Assembly: GCF_003002825.1 (NCBI RefSeq)
Contig: NZ_PVTE01000006.1
Span: 268,010 to 332,009, forward strand
DNA from: Spirosoma oryzae
Lineage (GTDB): Bacteria; Bacteroidota; Bacteroidia; Cytophagales; Spirosomataceae
Reading direction: 5' to 3'
DNA length: 64,000 bases
This document shows positions 1 to 8,208 of the stretch, one piece after another. The notes beneath the pieces are model-generated. The model was not told the DNA's origin. It was given only the letters and a program-made list of their open reading frames with translations, and ran no database searches. Numbering within the stretch: the stretch's first letter is position 1; every line of letters begins with the position of its first letter. The translations under genes were made by a program, and so were the position numbers.

Positions 1-12
1 GTTCGTCAGCAT
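1..12 (-). CDS. ABC transporter permease, first codons only (runs off the left edge)
   Basis: The first twelve bases read on the minus strand as ATG CTG ACG AAC (M-L-T-N), the same opening as the neighbouring permeases (MLSNY, MTNYL). The distance from this ATG to the stop of the next gene upstream is 12 bp, exactly the gap between the two following permease genes, and the linker sequence (ATGGTTGG...TTTATTCGCTGCGGAG) is nearly identical. It is therefore most likely a further tandem permease of the same operon. Only four codons are visible, so the call rests on layout. Confidence 0.65.
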
Positions 13-24
13 GGTTGGGATGGT

Positions 25-2442
25 TTATTCGCTGCGGAGTGATTTGACGGGATTGACCAACGCGGCTTTGATGCTTTGAAACGATACGGTTAGCAAGGCA
101 ATACCTACCGCTAAGAGTCCGGCCAGTGCGAATATCCACCACGAAATGTCGATGCGGTAAGCGAAGTCCTGCAACCATTGGTGCATCGCATACCAGGCAA
201 TGGGGGAAGCTACTACAATGGCGATGAACACGAGTTTTAAAAAGTCGCGGGAGAGCAGCGCCACGATGCTTGTTACACTGGCGCCGAGGACCTTGCGAAC
301 CCCGATCTCTTTTTTTCGTTGCTGAGCCGTGAAGGTGACGAGACCCAGTAGACCTAAGCAGGAAACCAGCACCGCCAGCAGGGTGAAAAAACCGAATAAC
401 TGCCCAAACCGGTCATCCGCCCGGTACTGTCTGTCGTACTGTTCATCCAGAAAGGAAAACTCGAACGGGTCCGTGGGAAAGAAGCGCTGCCAGGCTTGCC
501 GGATAACCCCGACCATCCGGGTCGATTCGCTGCCCGCTAGTTTGATGGAGATTGGTCCGGCAATGGTGGGGTTGAGACGCAGTATAAGCGGGTCGTAGGC
601 TTCGCGGGGTGATTGCTGGTGGAAGTTGTCAATAACACCCACGATGGTGAGTTTATCGTCCCAAAAATCGATTTGCTGACCGATGGCTTTAGCGGGGTCG
701 GTAAAGCCCAGTTGCCGTAAGGCCGTTCGATTGAAAATAACCGCGTCTTTCTCGCCAAGTGCTGAATCGAAATTCCGGCCTGCTACTAGTTTTAACCCGT
801 ACGTATTGATAAAGTCGTAATCGGTGTTGATGATCCGGTATTGTTTTCCCTCCTCGTTGGGCCTGCCAAACAAGCGAAGCCCACCCGCCACAAATTCCAC
901 TTTCTCGCCGGGAACGGTAGACGATACGGTCAACTGCCGTACCCCCGACTCAGTGCGCAGGTACGTTTTAAAGGCCTTCATTCTGCCCGCCCGCGTCGAG
1001 TCATCGACGGGCCTGCTCAGCACCATCGTCTGATCAATGGCCACGCCCAGGTTCTGGCTGCGCATGAATTGTAGTTGCCGGAACACTGTGATGGTGGCTA
1101 CCAGCAAGAACACCGACGCGGCAAACTGAACGACAACCAGCGATTTACGGAGCGCAATTCCCTCGCGAAATCCGGCCAGCCCACTTTTGAGTACAGCAAC
1201 CGGCTTGAATCCAGACAGGACAAAGGCAGGATACAAGCCCGACAGCACTGTTCCAATGGCATACATAACACCCAAACCTAGCCAGAACCGTCCCGACGTG
1301 ACGAAATCATAGGTCAGTTGCTGGTCGGTAAACTGATTAAATAAGGGCAGAGCCGCTGTGATCAGGGCGAAAGCGCCACCGACTGCGATCAGGTTGAGTA
1401 GAGCCGATTCAATCATAAACTGCCCGATCAACTGACTTCGGTGCGAACCCACGGCCTTGCGGACACCCACCTCTTTTGCCCGGCTGACGGCCCGTGCTGT
1501 CGCCAGATTGACGTAATTGATCCAGGCAATGCCGATGATAAACAAGGCTACGCAGAGTAGCACGTACACCGCATTGCCATCGCCGTTTGGTCCGGCTTCG
1601 TACAGCAAGTGCGAATACAGGTGAATATCGGTCAGCGGCTGAAGGTGAAGCGAAAGCCCATCGCCCGTTTTTGGGTCGCGCTGATTCTGGCCGACCGTGA
1701 AGGCCGGCAGCTTACTGGCCAAGGCCTGCCTGTCTGCACCGGGCTTTAGGAGCAGATATGTTAAACAGCCGTCCCATGTCCAGGCGTTATCCAGGCTCTT
1801 GTCCGGTTCTTTTTTCGGATTATTTAATGTCTCAAACGTACTGAACGATAGCAGATAGTCGGCCTGTAGGTGCGAGTTTTTGGGGAAATCGGCGAAAATG
1901 CCGGTAATCCGGATGGGGGTTTCCCGTTCAAGGCGGACGAGTTGCCCAACCGGATTGGCCGACCCGAACAACCGCTTCGCCAGCGACACCGACAAAACGC
2001 CGGTCATGGGTTCCGTCAGCGCCGTTTGCGGGTTGCCCTCTACCAATGGAAACGAGAAGACGTTGAAAAACGAAGGCGTTGCGTACATACCCTTTTCCAC
2101 CCGAAACTCCCGTCGTTGTACCGCAAGCACGCGCCGGGGCAGTCCATATAGCTTGACATAGTCCGCTACTTCGGGGAAGGCGGCTTTCAGGTGATTGCCT
2201 GATGCGAATGGCCCACCAGCCCACTGGGAAGCCATTATGCCATGCTCGTGGCGCTGCGACGTAACGCGAACGATTCGGTCGGCGTTGCGGTGAAACTGAT
2301 CGTAGCTCCGTTCGACGTTCACGTACTGGAGAAGCAGCATGGTCGCGGCCATACCGACAGCTAACCCCACGATATTAATGGTGGCAAATCCTTTCTCGCG
2401 ACGCAGGTTCCGCCAGGCAATTTTCAGATAGTTGGTCATCAT
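25..2442 (-). CDS. MacB/FtsX-type ABC transporter permease (paralogue 1)
   Basis: 805-residue inner-membrane permease of the MacB/FtsX superfamily, predicted to move substrates or transmit ATP-driven motion across the envelope with a separate ATPase. A membrane helix near residues 21-42 is followed by a MacB-type periplasmic domain, three helices with the FtsX motif RAKEVGVRKAVGS (about 325-340), another helix pair, a second periplasmic domain, and three C-terminal helices with KKEIGVRKVLGAS. It ends in NPVKSLRSE. No nucleotide-binding domain is present. It starts 12 bp after the stop of the upstream permease and is probably co-transcribed. ATG codons at 2442 and 2439 are both possible starts. 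The substrate is unknown. Confidence 0.92.
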   Translation of the reverse strand: MMTNYLKIAWRNLRREKGFATINIVGLAVGMAATMLLLQYVNVERSYDQFHRNADRIVRVTSQRHEHGIMASQWAGGPFASGNHLKAAFPEVADYVKLYGLPRRVLAVQRREFRVEKGMYATPSFFNVFSFPLVEGNPQTALTEPMTGVLSVSLAKRLFGSANPVGQLVRLERETPIRITGIFADFPKNSHLQADYLLSFSTFETLNNPKKEPDKSLDNAWTWDGCLTYLLLKPGADRQALASKLPAFTVGQNQRDPKTGDGLSLHLQPLTDIHLYSHLLYEAGPNGDGNAVYVLLCVALFIIGIAWINYVNLATARAVSRAKEVGVRKAVGSHRSQLIGQFMIESALLNLIAVGGAFALITAALPLFNQFTDQQLTYDFVTSGRFWLGLGVMYAIGTVLSGLYPAFVLSGFKPVAVLKSGLAGFREGIALRKSLVVVQFAASVFLLVATITVFRQLQFMRSQNLGVAIDQTMVLSRPVDDSTRAGRMKAFKTYLRTESGVRQLTVSSTVPGEKVEFVAGGLRLFGRPNEEGKQYRIINTDYDFINTYGLKLVAGRNFDSALGEKDAVIFNRTALRQLGFTDPAKAIGQQIDFWDDKLTIVGVIDNFHQQSPREAYDPLILRLNPTIAGPISIKLAGSESTRMVGVIRQAWQRFFPTDPFEFSFLDEQYDRQYRADDRFGQLFGFFTLLAVLVSCLGLLGLVTFTAQQRKKEIGVRKVLGASVTSIVALLSRDFLKLVFIAIVVASPIAWYAMHQWLQDFAYRIDISWWIFALAGLLAVGIALLTVSFQSIKAALVNPVKSLRSE

Positions 2443-2454
2443 GGTTGGAATTGT

Positions 2455-4866
2455 TTATTCGCTGCGGAGCGATTTGACGGGGTTGACCAGGGCGGCTTTG
2501 ATGCTTTGAAAGCTGACGGTCAGCAACGTGATCGTTATGGTACCCAATACGGCAGCTGCAAAAATCCACCACGACAGGGTAGTGCGATACTGGTAATCGT
2601 TCAGCCAGTCGTTAAGGTAATAGTACGCTACGGGTACGGCGATCAGGCAGGCAATAAGAACCAGCCCGACGAAATCTTTCGAGAGGAGAACCCACACGTT
2701 CAGGACGCTGGCGCCCAGTACTTTGCGGACGCCAATCTCTTTGGTGCGCTGCTCGGCGGTGAACGAAGCCAGGCCAAACAAGCCCAGGCAGGAAATCAGA
2801 ATGGCCAGTCCGGCAAAGCCGCCCGCCAGTGTGCCGATGCGCTCTTCGGACGCGAATTTTTTGCCAAACTCCTGATCGGCAAATGAATACACGAACGGAG
2901 CCGATGGTACGTATTTCTTGAACGTAGCCTCGATAGCGGCCAGCGACTCACGCGCGCTTCGGTTTGGGTTTAGCTTGAGCACAATCCAGTTGGCGTTCTC
3001 GTAATCCATGACGTAAATCGCCTGCTTTACGGGTTCGTAGGGCGATTCGGCTAGCACGTCTTTGACAACGCCCACAATGGTAAAGTACCTGGCTTTGGGC
3101 GTACTCGTTTCTCCCCATTTGACGACCGTACCGATCGGGTGTTTGAGGTTCATGAACTTAACCGCAGCTTCGTTGACGATGATCGCGGATGAATCGGTGG
3201 TGAACGCTCGTGAAAAATCACGCCCTTCCTTGACCTGCCAGCCGACCGTTTTACCATAGTCATGCGTGACAAATATTTTCGAAAAATCCGGGTCGAGGGC
3301 GGGGTCTTTACCAGGCCAGCTAAAGTCGCTATCGTTCGACCACACGCCTGTAAGCGGGCTGGACGATTCCGCCATGTTCTGGATGACGCCCAGGTTGGTC
3401 AGTTCGGTTTTGAGCAGGTCGTATTTACCGTAGAAGGCGGGAGACATCATCTCCATCATAACCACGCCGTTGCTATCGTAGCCAATTGGCCGGTTTTTGG
3501 TGTGCTGAATCTGCCGGTACACGATGATCGTACCAATAGTCAGCGTCAGCGAAACGGTAAACTGAACGACGACCAGCACCTTGCGGGGGGATGCTGCCAG
3601 GCCGCTCGTTCTAATCCGCAGTCCTTTCAGAACCTTGATGGGCTGGAACGAGGAGAGATAAAAGGCCGGATAGCTGCCCGCCAACAGGCCGGTGATGCCA
3701 ATAAAGCCCAGGCTGATCAGCCAGAACGACACGTTGGTCCAAGGTAAAGAAAGGCGCTTGTCGGCTATCGTATTGAACCAGGGTAACGCAACCAGAACCA
3801 GCAGAGTGGCCCCGACGAATGCCAGGCTAACAACCAGAAACGACTCACTGAAAAACTGGCTGACCAACTGACTGCGTTCCGAGCCGACGGCTTTGCGAAT
3901 CCCGACTTCCTTGGCTCGTTTTTCGGAACGGGCCGTGCTCAGATTCATGAAATTGATGCAGGCCAGCAACAGCACAAAAATACCTACCAGTCCGAACAGT
4001 CGTACGTACTGAATGTATCCTCCTGTCTGTACGCCTTCTTCCCAGGCCGAGTACAGCCGCCAGTCGCTCATTGGGTGCAGAAACAGCGTGGAGTTGAATT
4101 TCCGTTCGGCAGCGGGTACGTTGTTCAGCTTGGCATTTCTGATGTGCGCGCTCACCGTCGGCATATCGGTGTTGTCGGCGAGTTGCACAAAAAGCTGAAA
4201 TGAGTTATTGCCCCATTCCTGCTTGTCTAACGATCGCTTTACCCACGGGCTTATCGATACAAACAGGTTCCAGGGGGCAATGAACGTCAGGTTTCGAAAC
4301 TCCGTACTGAACGGCAGGTCCTCATACACGCCCGTTACGGTTACGTCGGCTCGCCCTTCGATGTTGATGAGTTTGCCCATTGGGTTAACATCACCGAAAA
4401 GCGCTTTAGCCGTTGAGGCCGAGAGTAGAATAGAATTCGTATTTGTCAGGCCCTGCCGGGTACCTTTCAGCATGGTCAGCGATAATATTTCGGGCATTTC
4501 GGGACCCATATAGTTGCCCGACCGCGCCAGTTTTTTCTCGCCGAACGACAGAACCCGGTCACCCTCCGAGGTGGCCATGGCTATGTGTTTGAAATTATCG
4601 CCGTATTTGGTGCGCAACTCGGCATCCAGCGGAGTCGGAATATCCTTCTGCGTACCAATATGCCCGTTGACTGTCTGGTGCTGCATGACCTGGGCAATCT
4701 GACTGTAGTTCGCAAACGATTGGTTGAACGACAGCTCATCCCAGATCCACAAACCAATCAGCATAGCCACGGCCATGCCAACTGTTAGTCCACCGATGTT
4801 AATAGCCGAGTAACCTTTGTTGCGCAGCAGGTTCCGCCAGGCGATTTTGAGATAGTTTGAGAGCAT
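2455..4866 (-). CDS. MacB/FtsX-type ABC transporter permease (paralogue 2)
   Basis: 803-residue paralogue of the neighbouring permeases, with a single N-terminal helix (about 20-42), periplasmic domain, FtsX block 1 (KRAKEVGIRKAVGSERSQLV), second periplasmic domain, FtsX block 2 (RTKEIGVRKVLGAS) and the NPVKSLRSE tail. An in-frame ATG at 4896 exists, but MLSNYLKIAW at 4866 matches the family start. The sigma-54-like promoter at 4899-4914 also lies directly before the upstream ATG, which leaves room only for the start at 4866. It is the first gene of a minus-strand operon continuing to the left edge. Its upstream region carries the most elaborate copy of the palindromic operator. Confidence 0.92.
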   Translation of the reverse strand: MLSNYLKIAWRNLLRNKGYSAINIGGLTVGMAVAMLIGLWIWDELSFNQSFANYSQIAQVMQHQTVNGHIGTQKDIPTPLDAELRTKYGDNFKHIAMATSEGDRVLSFGEKKLARSGNYMGPEMPEILSLTMLKGTRQGLTNTNSILLSASTAKALFGDVNPMGKLINIEGRADVTVTGVYEDLPFSTEFRNLTFIAPWNLFVSISPWVKRSLDKQEWGNNSFQLFVQLADNTDMPTVSAHIRNAKLNNVPAAERKFNSTLFLHPMSDWRLYSAWEEGVQTGGYIQYVRLFGLVGIFVLLLACINFMNLSTARSEKRAKEVGIRKAVGSERSQLVSQFFSESFLVVSLAFVGATLLVLVALPWFNTIADKRLSLPWTNVSFWLISLGFIGITGLLAGSYPAFYLSSFQPIKVLKGLRIRTSGLAASPRKVLVVVQFTVSLTLTIGTIIVYRQIQHTKNRPIGYDSNGVVMMEMMSPAFYGKYDLLKTELTNLGVIQNMAESSSPLTGVWSNDSDFSWPGKDPALDPDFSKIFVTHDYGKTVGWQVKEGRDFSRAFTTDSSAIIVNEAAVKFMNLKHPIGTVVKWGETSTPKARYFTIVGVVKDVLAESPYEPVKQAIYVMDYENANWIVLKLNPNRSARESLAAIEATFKKYVPSAPFVYSFADQEFGKKFASEERIGTLAGGFAGLAILISCLGLFGLASFTAEQRTKEIGVRKVLGASVLNVWVLLSKDFVGLVLIACLIAVPVAYYYLNDWLNDYQYRTTLSWWIFAAAVLGTITITLLTVSFQSIKAALVNPVKSLRSE

Positions 4867-4898
4867 AGTCGGGTATGGTGAGCTGACTTCGGCCATAA

Positions 4899-4914
4899 GT
4901 CAACTACTATGCCA
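4899..4914 (-). promoter_or_regulatory. Candidate sigma-54 promoter of the permease operon
   Basis: On the minus strand the sequence reads TGGCATA-GTAG-TTGAC. This matches the sigma-54 consensus TGGCAYR-N4-TTGCW except for the C of the -12 GC. It ends 32 bp before the permease ATG at 4866. The operator palindrome centre (4975.5) is 63 bp upstream of the -24 GG. Confidence 0.65.
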
Positions 4915-4957
4915 CTACCCAAAATCAGCCTCTGTTGGTCAGAAACGACGTTTTGTT

Positions 4958-4993
4958 GGACAAATTCTGTCCGCTAACGGACATAGTTTGTCC
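4958..4993. promoter_or_regulatory. Palindromic operator array, GGACA/TGTCC type (site 1)
   Basis: A 36-bp dyad with core TGTCCGCTAACGGACA (4968-4983). It is flanked by overlapping GGACA-N5-TGTCC units at 4958-4972 and 4979-4993 whose centres are 10.5 bp either side of the core, about one helical turn. The same core and side unit occur before two other transcription units (near 11.78 kb and 16.76 kb). The layout fits an NtrC-type activator binding site; the protein that binds is inferred. Confidence 0.65.
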
Positions 4994-5155
4994 AGTGTTG
5001 AACAGGTTTAAACGTAAATCAGTATGCGTTGGTAACGCTGGGTGAATCGCCTGTGATAGCAATGTCGAGGAACTATAAACGCTGGTCTGCGAAGGGAAAG
5101 GGCACGAGCACCAGCATGTGTGTCTGGTGCTCGTGCTCTTTTCTGTTTGCTGTAA

Positions 5156-5557
5156 TTACGCAAGCGCATCAACACCTGCCTGCGCAACCGTGTGATCATT
5201 TTCCACCGTGCTGCCCGATACACCAATGGCACCGATAACGGTTCCGCTTGCGTCTTTAATGGGGAGGCCACCAGGGAACGTAATCAGTCCACCATTCGAG
5301 TGTTCGATGTTATACAGCGATCCGCCGGGTTGCGACAGCTTACCTAACTCACCCGTTGGCATATCGAAATAGCGGGCTGTGCGGGCTTTGCGTTGCGCGA
5401 TGTCGATAGAACCCAGCCAGGCATTGTCCATGTGCGCAAACGCAATCAGATTCGCGCCAGCATCGACGATGGCAATGTTCATCAACGTGTTAATGTCTGC
5501 GGCTTTGGCTTTAGCCGCCTGAATAGCTTTCTCTGCTTGATCGAGGGTGATACTCAT
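5156..5557 (-). CDS. GlcG/HbpS-family heme-binding-like protein (DUF336)
   Basis: 133 residues covering the whole GlcG/HbpS fold. N-terminal helix [18 protein letters not shown] is followed by the strand [19 protein letters not shown], the KARTARYF helix, and the glycine-rich segment [20 protein letters not shown]. Relatives include heme-binding HbpS and proteins of unknown role near glycolate operons. No signal peptide is visible, so it is probably cytoplasmic. It stands alone between two permease operons on the same strand, with a strong hairpin upstream and the operator region downstream, so it is probably a single-gene unit. The biochemical role cannot be told from sequence. Confidence 0.85.
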   Translation of the reverse strand: MSITLDQAEKAIQAAKAKAADINTLMNIAIVDAGANLIAFAHMDNAWLGSIDIAQRKARTARYFDMPTGELGKLSQPGGSLYNIEHSNGGLITFPGGLPIKDASGTVIGAIGVSGSTVENDHTVAQAGVDALA

Positions 5558-5712
5558 GACGTAGGTAGGGGTTTATGAGTAGTAAGTCGGTAATAACTTA
5601 TAGTCTACTGTAAAATCAGGCAAATGACTCGTGAGCGTAGTGCTACGACAGCGTAAAAGGGCGTATCTATTCTCAAACGTTAGGTGGCGGTTTCTCCCGA
5701 AGGGTAAAAAGC

Positions 5713-5758
5713 CATGTGCCAGTCAAGTGAAGTATAAACCTCGCTTGACTGGCACATG
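5713..5758 (-). terminator. Hairpin terminator downstream of the 10.6-5.8 kb permease operon
   Basis: Arms 5713-5727 and 5744-5758 (CATGTGCCAGTCAAG and its complement) pair over 15 bp, extended to 18 bp with one wobble. The hairpin lies 36 bp past the stop of the permease gene and before the heme-binding-like gene. Confidence 0.6.
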
Positions 5759-5793
5759 ACTCGTACCAACAGTGGGTGCCGGGCGGTATCGGA

Positions 5794-8193
5794 TTATTCG
5801 CTGCGAAGCGATTTGACGGGGTTGACCAGGGCGGCTTTGATACTCTGGAAGCTGACGGTCAGCAAGGCGACACCTGCTGCCGTTGCACCGGCCAGCGCAA
5901 AAATCCACCACGCTACGGGGGTTTTATAGGCAAACCCCTGAAGCCACTGCGTCGCTGCATACCAGGCAATCGGACTGGCAATCAGGATAGCGGTAAGCAC
6001 CGGTTTCAAAAAGTCTTTAGAAAGCAATAGCATGATACTGCTGACACTGGCGCCGAGTACTTTCCGTACGCCAATCTCTTTGGTCCGTTGTTCGGCCGTG
6101 AAAGCGGCCAATCCGAACAGACCCAGACAGGCAATCAGGATAGCCAGTGCCGAGAAGACCAGCACTACCTGCGCCGTCCGTTGCTCCGAACGATACAGCG
6201 TATTCAAAAACTCATCAAGGAAGGTGTATTCAAAGGCCGAGTCGGGCATGTCCTTCTGGAAAACAGCTTCCAATTGACGCATGGTTTGGCTCAATTGGGT
6301 CGTGTGGGTTTTAACCAGCAGGTAAGGCCGTGATTCGGTATCGGCATTATGGAAAGCGTACGCACCAATAGGTGTGTGAAACGACTGGAAATGGAAGTCA
6401 TCGACGACGCCTATGATTTCAGCCTGGCCCTCACCGAACAGATTACGGGCTTTCTGACCTATGGCATTTTGTGGCGTAAGCCCCAAGTAATTGACCGCCG
6501 TTTTGTTCAGAACAACCTGAACGGTTGTGTCTTTGGCATCTTTGGTAGCTGGTAAGGTGCGACCAGCCAGGAGTTTCAGACCGAGCACATTCATGAACTC
6601 GTTGCTAACCCGGTTGGTCTGAATGGCCATGCCTTCGTGCGTATTACCTGCATTGCCCGATCGGCTGATTGTCCGTCCGCTACCGCCACGGCCCGGAAAC
6701 GTCTGGGCGCGACACACATCGACCACACTGCTGAGGCTTCGGTAGTCGTTCATCAGGGCATCGATCTGGCTTACATCCTTCGCTGCCGATGTCATAACTG
6801 CCACCACCTGAGTAGGCTCATAGCCCAGTTTCTGCGCCTGAATAAACTGCAACTGCTGGTAGAAAATGAACGTGCAAACCATTAGAATTATCGAAGCCGC
6901 AAACTGAATCACCACCAGCGACCGCCGGAGCATACCCGCCCCCGACTGATTTCGGAAGCTTGTGCTGAGCAGGTATTTGGGCGAAAACGACGACAGGTAA
7001 AAGGCAGGATAAGACCCGGCAATGAGTGTAATGAGCAGACCGATCAACAGTAGGCCAACGACTACTTCAGGGGTTAGCAGCGCCATGAACGGTATATGCT
7101 TGTCTGTCATCTGGTTGAAAAGCGGTAGGCCCACAACGACAAGGCCAATCGCCAGTATGAGTGCCAACGTAACCATCAGGCCCGTTTCCAGATAAAAGCG
7201 GCTAATGAGATGCCTGGCTGATGCGCCAATGGTTTTGATAACCCCGACCTCACGAAAGCGAATCTGCGCTTTGGCCGTCGCCAGATTCATGTAGTTAATC
7301 GAGGCAATCAGCAGAATGACAACGGCAAGAATGAGCAGAATCTTAACCTGACGCAGATCGCCGATGCGGGTGGTATTGGTGTTGGTCATATCAGCCGAGT
7401 GCAGGTGAACACCGGTGAGTGGTTGAAGCCATATTTTGTACCATTGCTCGGCCTTAGGGACGTGTTTATCGACAAGCCCCGCCAACTGCCTTTCCACCTG
7501 CGCCTGTTGCGCCTGCTGACGAAGCAAAATGTAGGTTTCAAAACTGGCATTACTCCAGCTTGGGTTCTGAGCCCAGTGCATACTGCTGAACGAGCCAATC
7601 ATGTCTGCGTCGATGGTCGACGTACTGGGGAAGTTTCTATAGACTCCCGTTACTTGCAGTGTGTCTTTATTGTCGACGTACAGGGTTTTTCCAATCGGAT
7701 TATCACTGCCAAAATACCGCTCGGCGGTTGCCTGACTTACTACCACCTTGTGAGGACCGTCCAGTACCGTTTTTGGATTGCCTTGGATCAGCGCAACGTC
7801 GAAGATGTCGAACAGACTACCGTCGGCCCAGTAAAAGTTAGTCTCCGCAAATTTCTTATCGCCGGACTTTACAAAGGCAGTCTGACCGAAATTATGACGT
7901 AGGAACCGGGCTTGTTGCTCCACTGCGGGAACATTGGCTTTGAGAGCGGGGCCGACAGCGTTGGGGGCATTGCCCCAGTTCATACTTTTTCCATCGAACG
8001 TGGCCGTTAAGCCAACCCGATAAATTCGGTCCGCTTTAGCATGATACGTATCGAACAGGAGTTCATCTTTCACGTATAGCATCAGCAGCAGCGCAACGGC
8101 CAGTCCGGTTGCCAGACCAAGCAGGTTGAGAAACGTGAACAGGCGATTTTTTAGTAGACCCCGCCAGGCGATTTTCAGATAGTTCGAGAGCAT
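5794..8193 (-). CDS. MacB/FtsX-type ABC transporter permease (paralogue 3)
   Basis: 799 residues starting MLSNYLKIAWRGLLKN. The layout is the same as its paralogues: N-terminal helix (about 20-42), MacB-like periplasmic domain, three-helix FtsX block with the divergent motif RFREVGVIKTIGAS, a second periplasmic domain, and the final FtsX block with RTKEIGVRKVLGAS and NPVKSLRSE. It starts 15 bp after the upstream permease stop, so the two form an operon. The last 60-70 coding bases are nearly identical to those of the other permeases, suggesting recent duplication or gene conversion. Confidence 0.92.
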   Translation of the reverse strand: MLSNYLKIAWRGLLKNRLFTFLNLLGLATGLAVALLLMLYVKDELLFDTYHAKADRIYRVGLTATFDGKSMNWGNAPNAVGPALKANVPAVEQQARFLRHNFGQTAFVKSGDKKFAETNFYWADGSLFDIFDVALIQGNPKTVLDGPHKVVVSQATAERYFGSDNPIGKTLYVDNKDTLQVTGVYRNFPSTSTIDADMIGSFSSMHWAQNPSWSNASFETYILLRQQAQQAQVERQLAGLVDKHVPKAEQWYKIWLQPLTGVHLHSADMTNTNTTRIGDLRQVKILLILAVVILLIASINYMNLATAKAQIRFREVGVIKTIGASARHLISRFYLETGLMVTLALILAIGLVVVGLPLFNQMTDKHIPFMALLTPEVVVGLLLIGLLITLIAGSYPAFYLSSFSPKYLLSTSFRNQSGAGMLRRSLVVIQFAASIILMVCTFIFYQQLQFIQAQKLGYEPTQVVAVMTSAAKDVSQIDALMNDYRSLSSVVDVCRAQTFPGRGGSGRTISRSGNAGNTHEGMAIQTNRVSNEFMNVLGLKLLAGRTLPATKDAKDTTVQVVLNKTAVNYLGLTPQNAIGQKARNLFGEGQAEIIGVVDDFHFQSFHTPIGAYAFHNADTESRPYLLVKTHTTQLSQTMRQLEAVFQKDMPDSAFEYTFLDEFLNTLYRSEQRTAQVVLVFSALAILIACLGLFGLAAFTAEQRTKEIGVRKVLGASVSSIMLLLSKDFLKPVLTAILIASPIAWYAATQWLQGFAYKTPVAWWIFALAGATAAGVALLTVSFQSIKAALVNPVKSLRSE

Positions 8194-8208
8194 GATGGTG
8201 GTAGGGTA